A stretch of 64,000 bases of DNA from Caballeronia calidae (GTDB lineage: Bacteria > Pseudomonadota > Gammaproteobacteria > Burkholderiales > Burkholderiaceae). Shown here one piece after another: positions 60,197 to 64,000 of the stretch. Positions within the stretch are counted from its first letter, which is position 1; each line of letters opens with the position of its first letter. A program made the position numbers and the translations under genes. The notes below the pieces were generated by a model. It searched no databases. It was not told where the DNA came from and worked only from the letters and a program-made list of their open reading frames with translations. The stretch is taken from contig NZ_FCOX02000002.1 in assembly GCF_900044055.2 (NCBI RefSeq), positions 62,001-126,000 of the forward strand, given 5' to 3'.

Positions 60197-60928
60197 ATGG
60201 AATCCCTGCAAGAACGCGTACTGGTGCATCTGCGCGACCTGATCCTGAAAGGCGAATTCGCGCCCGGCGAGCGCCTGGGCGAAGTCGCACTCGCCGAGCG
60301 GCTGAAGGCATCGCGCACGCCGGTCCGGCTCGCGCTCACCACGCTGGAGCAGGAAGGGCTCGTCGAGCCGTCGCCGGGGGGCGGCTATGTGATGCGGCGC
60401 ATCACCGCCGCCGAAATCGCCGATGCCATCGCGGTGCGCGGTCATCTCGAAGGCATGGCCGCGCGTCTCGTCGCGGAGCATGGCGTGCCGCGCCAGTTAT
60501 CGAATGCGCTCGCGGAATGCCTGCGCGCGGGCGATCGTCTGCTCGCGAAGCCCGAGCTCGATCTCGACGACTACGCGGCCTACACCGACATGAACAATCG
60601 CTTCCACAAGCTGATCGTCGAGGGATCGGGGAATGCGGCGCTGATGCGTGCCATCGATATGAACAATCGCCTGCCGTTCGCCGCCGCGAGCGCGATGCTG
60701 CCGATGCAGTCGGCTATCGAGGAGGGACGGAACTGGCTCTTCATGGCGCATCAGCAGCACCATAGTCTGGTAGAAGCACTTGAGCGCGGCGAAGGCACGC
60801 GCGCGCAATCGCTCGCAACCGAGCACGTGCAGATAGCGCAAAAGAATCTGGCCTATGCGCTGGAGCGCCCCGAGGTCTGCGTGAAACTCGCGCCCGCGTT
60901 GCAACTCGTGGCGGAAGCCGTCTTATGA
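60197..60928 (+). CDS. GntR-family regulator (FCD domain)
   Basis: A 243-residue GntR regulator: winged helix at ~5-70 (FAPGERLGEVALAERLKASRTPVRLALTTLEQEGL) and FCD domain from ~80 (ADAIAVRGHLEGMAARLVAEHG, with NNRFHKLIVEGSGN holding a likely metal-binding His). It is divergent from the Rieske oxygenase operon and presumably represses it, using the palindromes in the gap. The substrate or a glutamyl intermediate would be the effector. It overlaps the convergent TetR gene by six bases. Confidence 0.9.
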   Translation: MESLQERVLVHLRDLILKGEFAPGERLGEVALAERLKASRTPVRLALTTLEQEGLVEPSPGGGYVMRRITAAEIADAIAVRGHLEGMAARLVAEHGVPRQLSNALAECLRAGDRLLAKPELDLDDYAAYTDMNNRFHKLIVEGSGNAALMRAIDMNNRLPFAAASAMLPMQSAIEEGRNWLFMAHQQHHSLVEALERGEGTRAQSLATEHVQIAQKNLAYALERPEVCVKLAPALQLVAEAVL

Positions 60929-61573
60929 ACGTTTCGATGCTGCGCGTTCATAGCGCGCGAGGAACATATCGGCGGCCGCTTCCGCCACTTTCTTCTGTTC
61001 ATTCTTCGTGAGCGGCGGCTGGCCCATCGTCACTTGCGGCCAGAACGCGAAGCCTTTCACGATGCCATGCAATTGCTGTCCGGCGAAAACCGGGTCTTTG
61101 ACCGCGAGACGGCCATCGGCGGCGGCTTTCCTGATCCACACCGTCACGTCTTCCTCGCGCTCGCCGATGCGCGCAACCATGTCCCGCGCGCGCTCGGGCG
61201 AGTGAATGCCGGCCGCGATCGCCACGCGCGCAAGCGATAAGAACGCCTCGTCGTTCATGAGGCGCAGCTTGCGGGTGAGCAACGCGAGCAATTGCGCGCG
61301 CAGCGGTTCATCGGCGTCATAGACAGCCGCGTCGCCCGTTTCGCTCGCATCCCACAGACGATGCAGGATCGCGGCGAACAGCGCTTCCTTGCTTTCGAAG
61401 TGGTTGTACACGGTGCGCTTCGACACGCCCGCGCGCGCGGCGATGCGGTCCATGCTGGTGGCGTCGTAGCCCGCCGCGATGAACTCCTCCACGGCCGCGT
61501 TCACGATCGCGGCGCGCTTGCGGTCGGTAAGGCGCTGGGGAATGTCGCTCATGTCGTTCGAATCCATCCCCAT
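60923..61573 (-). CDS. TetR-family transcriptional regulator
   Basis: A 216-residue TetR regulator. The N-terminal HTH spans ~15-62 (RKRAAIVNAAVEEFIAAGYDATSMDRIAARAGVSKRTVYNHF). The C-terminal ligand domain contains LARVAIAAGIHSPERARDMVARIGE and LHGIVKGFAFWPQVTMGQPP, an AefR-like pattern. I use the ATG at 61573 with GGTG upstream; ATGs at 61567 and 61552 are in frame. It is divergent from the MBL-fold gene, with a palindrome between (61617-61626), so it probably controls that gene. Confidence 0.88.
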   Translation of the reverse strand: MGMDSNDMSDIPQRLTDRKRAAIVNAAVEEFIAAGYDATSMDRIAARAGVSKRTVYNHFESKEALFAAILHRLWDASETGDAAVYDADEPLRAQLLALLTRKLRLMNDEAFLSLARVAIAAGIHSPERARDMVARIGEREEDVTVWIRKAAADGRLAVKDPVFAGQQLHGIVKGFAFWPQVTMGQPPLTKNEQKKVAEAAADMFLARYERAASKRS

Positions 61574-61616
61574 ATTTTACACCGCCCGGTTTACTTTTTT
61601 CTCGAAATTAAACTAC

Positions 61617-61626
61617 ACTGTACAGT
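61617..61626. promoter_or_regulatory. Candidate TetR operator
   Basis: ACTGTACAGT is a perfect 10-bp palindrome in the divergent gap, with partly symmetric AAACTAC / CTACTTT flanks. It sits 44 bases upstream of the TetR start and 37 bases upstream of the MBL gene, a typical TetR operator position. Confidence 0.6.
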
Positions 61627-61663
61627 CTACTTTCTGCTCCGGGATCACGTCCCGTCACGCCCT

Positions 61664-62794
61664 ATGACTTCGTTTGCCGATCGCATCAGCCGTGCCCTGG
61701 GTCTCGCCGCTGCAAAGCGTGGACGCGCGCTGTCGAGCGCATCGCCGCAGCATGACGGTGAGCGCTTTCGCAACGTGAAGCCGCGTCCGGCCGAGGGCTT
61801 CGGCAAAACCCTGCGCATCATGTGGAACGTGCTGCTGAACAAGCCGCGCAACACGGTGCCCGTGCAGACGCCGATCGTCGATACGCTCACGCGCGCGCAA
61901 CTCGATGCCGCGCCGGATCGCAGCCTCTACCGGCTCGGCCATTCGACGATGCTCTTGAAACTGCGCGGCGAATACTGGCTGACGGACCCCGTCTTCGGCG
62001 AGCGCGCGTCGCCATTCAAACGCGTCGGGCCGAAGCGCTTTCACGCGCCGCCCATCGCGCTCGACGCTCTGCCGCCGTTGCGTGGCGTGATCCTGTCGCA
62101 CGATCATTACGATCATCTCGATCGCGACACCGTGCTCGCGCTCGCCGCGACGACGCAGGTCTTTCTCACGCCGCTCGGCGTCGGCGACCGGCTGATCGAA
62201 TGGGGCATCGATGCATCGCAGGTGCGTCAGCTCGACTGGTGGCAGAGCGCGCAGATCGACGGTCTCTCGTTCACCGCGACGCCCGCGCAGCATTTTTCCG
62301 GGCGCAGCCTGTTCGACGGCAACAGCACGCTATGGGCGTCGTGGGTCATCGTCGACGATGATGTGCGCGTGTTCTTCAGCGGCGACACCGGTTATTTCGA
62401 CGGCTTTCGGACCATCGGCGAGCGCCTCGGTCCGTTCGACATCACGCTGATCGAAACCGGCGCATACGACTCGCAATGGCCGTACGTCCACATGCAGCCC
62501 GAGGAAACCGTGCAGGCGCATATCGACTTGCGCGGACGCTGGCTCGTGCCGATTCACAACGGCACGTTCGATCTCGCGATGCATCCGTGGTAGGAGCCTT
62601 TCGAGCGCGTGACGGGCCTCGCGCTCGCGCGCGGCGTGGCGGTAGCGACACCGCGCATGGGCGAAAGGCTCGATGTGGCAGCGCCGCATCGCGGAGAGCG
62701 CTGGTGGCGCGAGATGGCCGATGTGCAGAAAGCGCCTTCGCCGTGGCGCTTTTGCGCCTCGCGCGCATCGGAACCGCTATCGCCTGACGCCTAG
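61664..62794 (+). pseudogene. MBL-fold metallo-hydrolase (NAPE-PLD/UlaG-like) interrupted by an in-frame TAG
   Basis: From ATG 61664 the frame encodes an MBL-fold hydrolase with zinc motif LSHDHYDHLD (~residues 144-153), the further ligands TPAQHFSGRS and FFSGDTGY, and VPIHNGTFDLAMHPW. At 62591-62593 a TAG stop follows this Trp. The same frame then continues, starting EPFERV, to a stop at 62794, restoring the usual HPW-x-EP motif and a ~376-residue length. The truncated form (310 codons) lacks the C-terminal ~65 residues. A point change from TAC or TAT to TAG, or a sequencing error, explains it. The full frame abuts the convergent NmrA gene. Confidence 0.82.
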
Positions 62795-63651
62795 CGCGCG
62801 ACGAGCGTGCGGATCACATCGACGAGCGGCGTCGTGCCTTTCACGATATCTTCACGGCGCCCTTCGAAATCGATCCAGCCTTCGTTGAAACCATCGAGCA
62901 TGCGGATGCGCGGCGTCGGATGCTTCATGCCCTGACTCACGAACAGCGACTCCCAGGACTCACGCGGCACCGCTTGCGCACGCACGGGTTGGCCGAGCAC
63001 TTCGGCGAATGCTGCGGCAATATCGTGCGGGCTCGTGCGCTGCGGGCCTTCCAGTTCGACGACGCGCGCGCCGCTCCACTCTTCCTGCAGGAGCTTCGCC
63101 GCAAGCTCGCCGATATCGCCGGTGGCGATCATCGGAATCGCGCGATCGAGCGGTTGCAGGAACGATCGAACGATGCCTTCGTTGCGCGCCGAATCGACAT
63201 CCCATGCGCAGTTCTCCATGAACCAGCCGGGCCGCAGGAACGTCACCGGAACCGGTTGCGTCTTCAATGCCTCTTCCAGCAGTGTGCGCTGCGTCAGAAG
63301 ATTGGTCTGCGTGGTCTGAGCGCCGATGGTCGAGAGGCACACGATCTTGCGCGGCTTCGCTCTCGTCACGGCCGCGACGATCGCATCGTTCACTTCACGG
63401 GCTTCGGGAAAGCCCGGCGCCGGATCGAACTCGGGCGGCGGCAGAATGAACACGCCTTGCGCGCCTTCGAATGCGCGTGCAAGCGCGTCAGCATCGGTCA
63501 TATTGGCGAGTGCGATCTCGCAGCCGCGCGCCGCCCATGCCGCGCCCTTGTTCCCGTCGCGCACGACGGCGCGAACGGGCTTGCCCGCTTGCAGCAGCAC
63601 GTTCGCGAGCGCGCCGCCGACTTGTCCTGTGACTCCAGTGATGACGTACAT
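62791..63651 (-). CDS. NmrA-like NAD(P)-binding protein
   Basis: A 286-residue atypical SDR of the NmrA/QOR2 group. The cofactor motif is VITGVTGQVGGALANVLLQ (residues 3-21), with FLRPGWFMENCAWD near residue 143 and VELEGPQRTSPHDIAAAFAEVLG near 212. These proteins sense NAD(P)(H) or reduce quinones and similar. AAGGAG precedes the ATG at 63651. It overlaps the full-length end of the MBL gene by four bases, tail to tail. It lies 130 bases downstream of the LacI-family gene on the same strand. Confidence 0.87.
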   Translation of the reverse strand: MYVITGVTGQVGGALANVLLQAGKPVRAVVRDGNKGAAWAARGCEIALANMTDADALARAFEGAQGVFILPPPEFDPAPGFPEAREVNDAIVAAVTRAKPRKIVCLSTIGAQTTQTNLLTQRTLLEEALKTQPVPVTFLRPGWFMENCAWDVDSARNEGIVRSFLQPLDRAIPMIATGDIGELAAKLLQEEWSGARVVELEGPQRTSPHDIAAAFAEVLGQPVRAQAVPRESWESLFVSQGMKHPTPRIRMLDGFNEGWIDFEGRREDIVKGTTPLVDVIRTLVAR

Positions 63652-63781
63652 GGTCCGACTCCTTTGTGCAATGCGTTGAGCTGCGATGGATTGCATGTTA
63701 GTGAGCGGACCGCACCGAAAAAATGGCCTGCGCGTCATGAGATCGATGACGCGATGTCATCAACCGAGGTGAATTGATGCT

Positions 63782-64000
63782 TCATGCGGCGGGCGGCAGA
63801 TTCTCCTGAAGATAGATGGATATCGGTGTTTGCAGCGGCAGCCCCGACGACGCCCCACGGTTGTAGTGCCCGAGTATGACCTCGACCGCGCGCACCGCTT
63901 CGACGAACGGGCTTTGATCGAGCACCGCATCCATCACGCCTTCGACGAGAAGCGAGCGGCTGATGTCCGTGAGTTCATGGCCGATCAGCACCGTCGAATG
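63782..64000 (-). CDS. LacI-family regulator, C-terminal fragment (cut by window edge)
   Basis: The frame is open to the window end on the minus strand, so only the last ~72 residues are seen. They match the end of a LacI/GalR effector domain: TVLIGHELTDISRSLLVEGVMDAVLDQ, then AVRAVEVILGHYNRG and SIYLQENLP. The DNA-binding domain lies beyond the window. The regulated genes and sugar ligand cannot be inferred here; a transport or sugar-use operon probably lies to the right. Confidence 0.8.
   Translation of the reverse strand, partial: HSTVLIGHELTDISRSLLVEGVMDAVLDQSPFVEAVRAVEVILGHYNRGASSGLPLQTPISIYLQENLPPAA

Noticed and set aside
60018..60242. A 74-codon open frame in the oxygenase/GntR gap
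   Set aside because: Its composition is unlike the surrounding genes, it overlaps the GntR start, and it lies in the AT-rich promoter region.
1..64000. tRNA, rRNA, CRISPR arrays, IS elements and prophage genes
   Set aside because: I looked for cloverleaf-like sequences, regular short repeats with spacers, transposases and integrases, and saw none. A covariance-model search could still find a small RNA I missed.

Overview
The window is high-GC proteobacterial DNA. Gene content points to the Burkholderiaceae, most likely Caballeronia or Paraburkholderia: DUF4148 and DUF3331 small proteins, many LysR, GntR and AraC regulators, an intact glcCDEF locus and an adc-bdhA-patatin operon. That is a judgement from gene content, not from a marker gene. 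I see no rRNA, tRNA, CRISPR array, IS element or phage genes. The region reads as a catabolic stretch of a large chromosome or second replicon. About 60 genes are supported. Both ends are cut: an SRPBCC gene at the left and a LacI-type regulator at the right.

Left third (1-20 kb). A LysR regulator faces a tightly overlapping six-gene operon: PanE-like reductase, VOC protein, MaoC hydratase, CaiB-type CoA-transferase, and AroE and AroQ paralogues. This looks like an uncharacterised catabolic pathway. Next come a PAP2 phosphatase, and GlcC facing glcDEF with two near-perfect GntR-type operators between them. A DUF3331 gene, an AraC remnant, a DUF4148 protein and a secreted alpha/beta hydrolase follow. 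A HdeD-like membrane domain fused to a possible papain-fold domain comes next. Then there are a NYN-domain protein with a LOTUS-like region and a basic tail, a nitronate monooxygenase, an SRPBCC protein and a KfrA-like coiled-coil protein with an 84-bp internal repeat.

Middle (20-40 kb). A five-gene cluster carries a RuBisCO-like protein, a DUF1537 kinase, a 6PGDH-like dehydrogenase, an MFS transporter and a GntR regulator, matching the D-apionate pathway. A higBA toxin-antitoxin pair with a clear promoter and operator follows. Then come an M20 peptidase with an MHS transporter and divergent LysR regulator, the acetoacetate decarboxylase / 3-hydroxybutyrate dehydrogenase / patatin operon, and a hybrid histidine kinase.

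Right third (40-64 kb). An eleven-kilobase cluster combines an OpuC-type quaternary-amine ABC importer with a nitrilase, acyl-CoA dehydrogenase, acyl-CoA ligase, enoyl-CoA hydratase, MmgE/PrpD protein and GlxA-type regulator. It resembles CoA-dependent catabolism of a betaine-like compound. A second cluster has a glutamine-synthetase-like ligase, a Rieske oxygenase, an adrenodoxin-type ferredoxin, its reductase, a class I amidohydrolase and LysR/GntR regulators. Its logic is that of gamma-glutamylation-dependent amine oxidation, as in aniline degradation. Near the right end a metallo-beta-lactamase-fold gene is split by a single in-frame amber codon.
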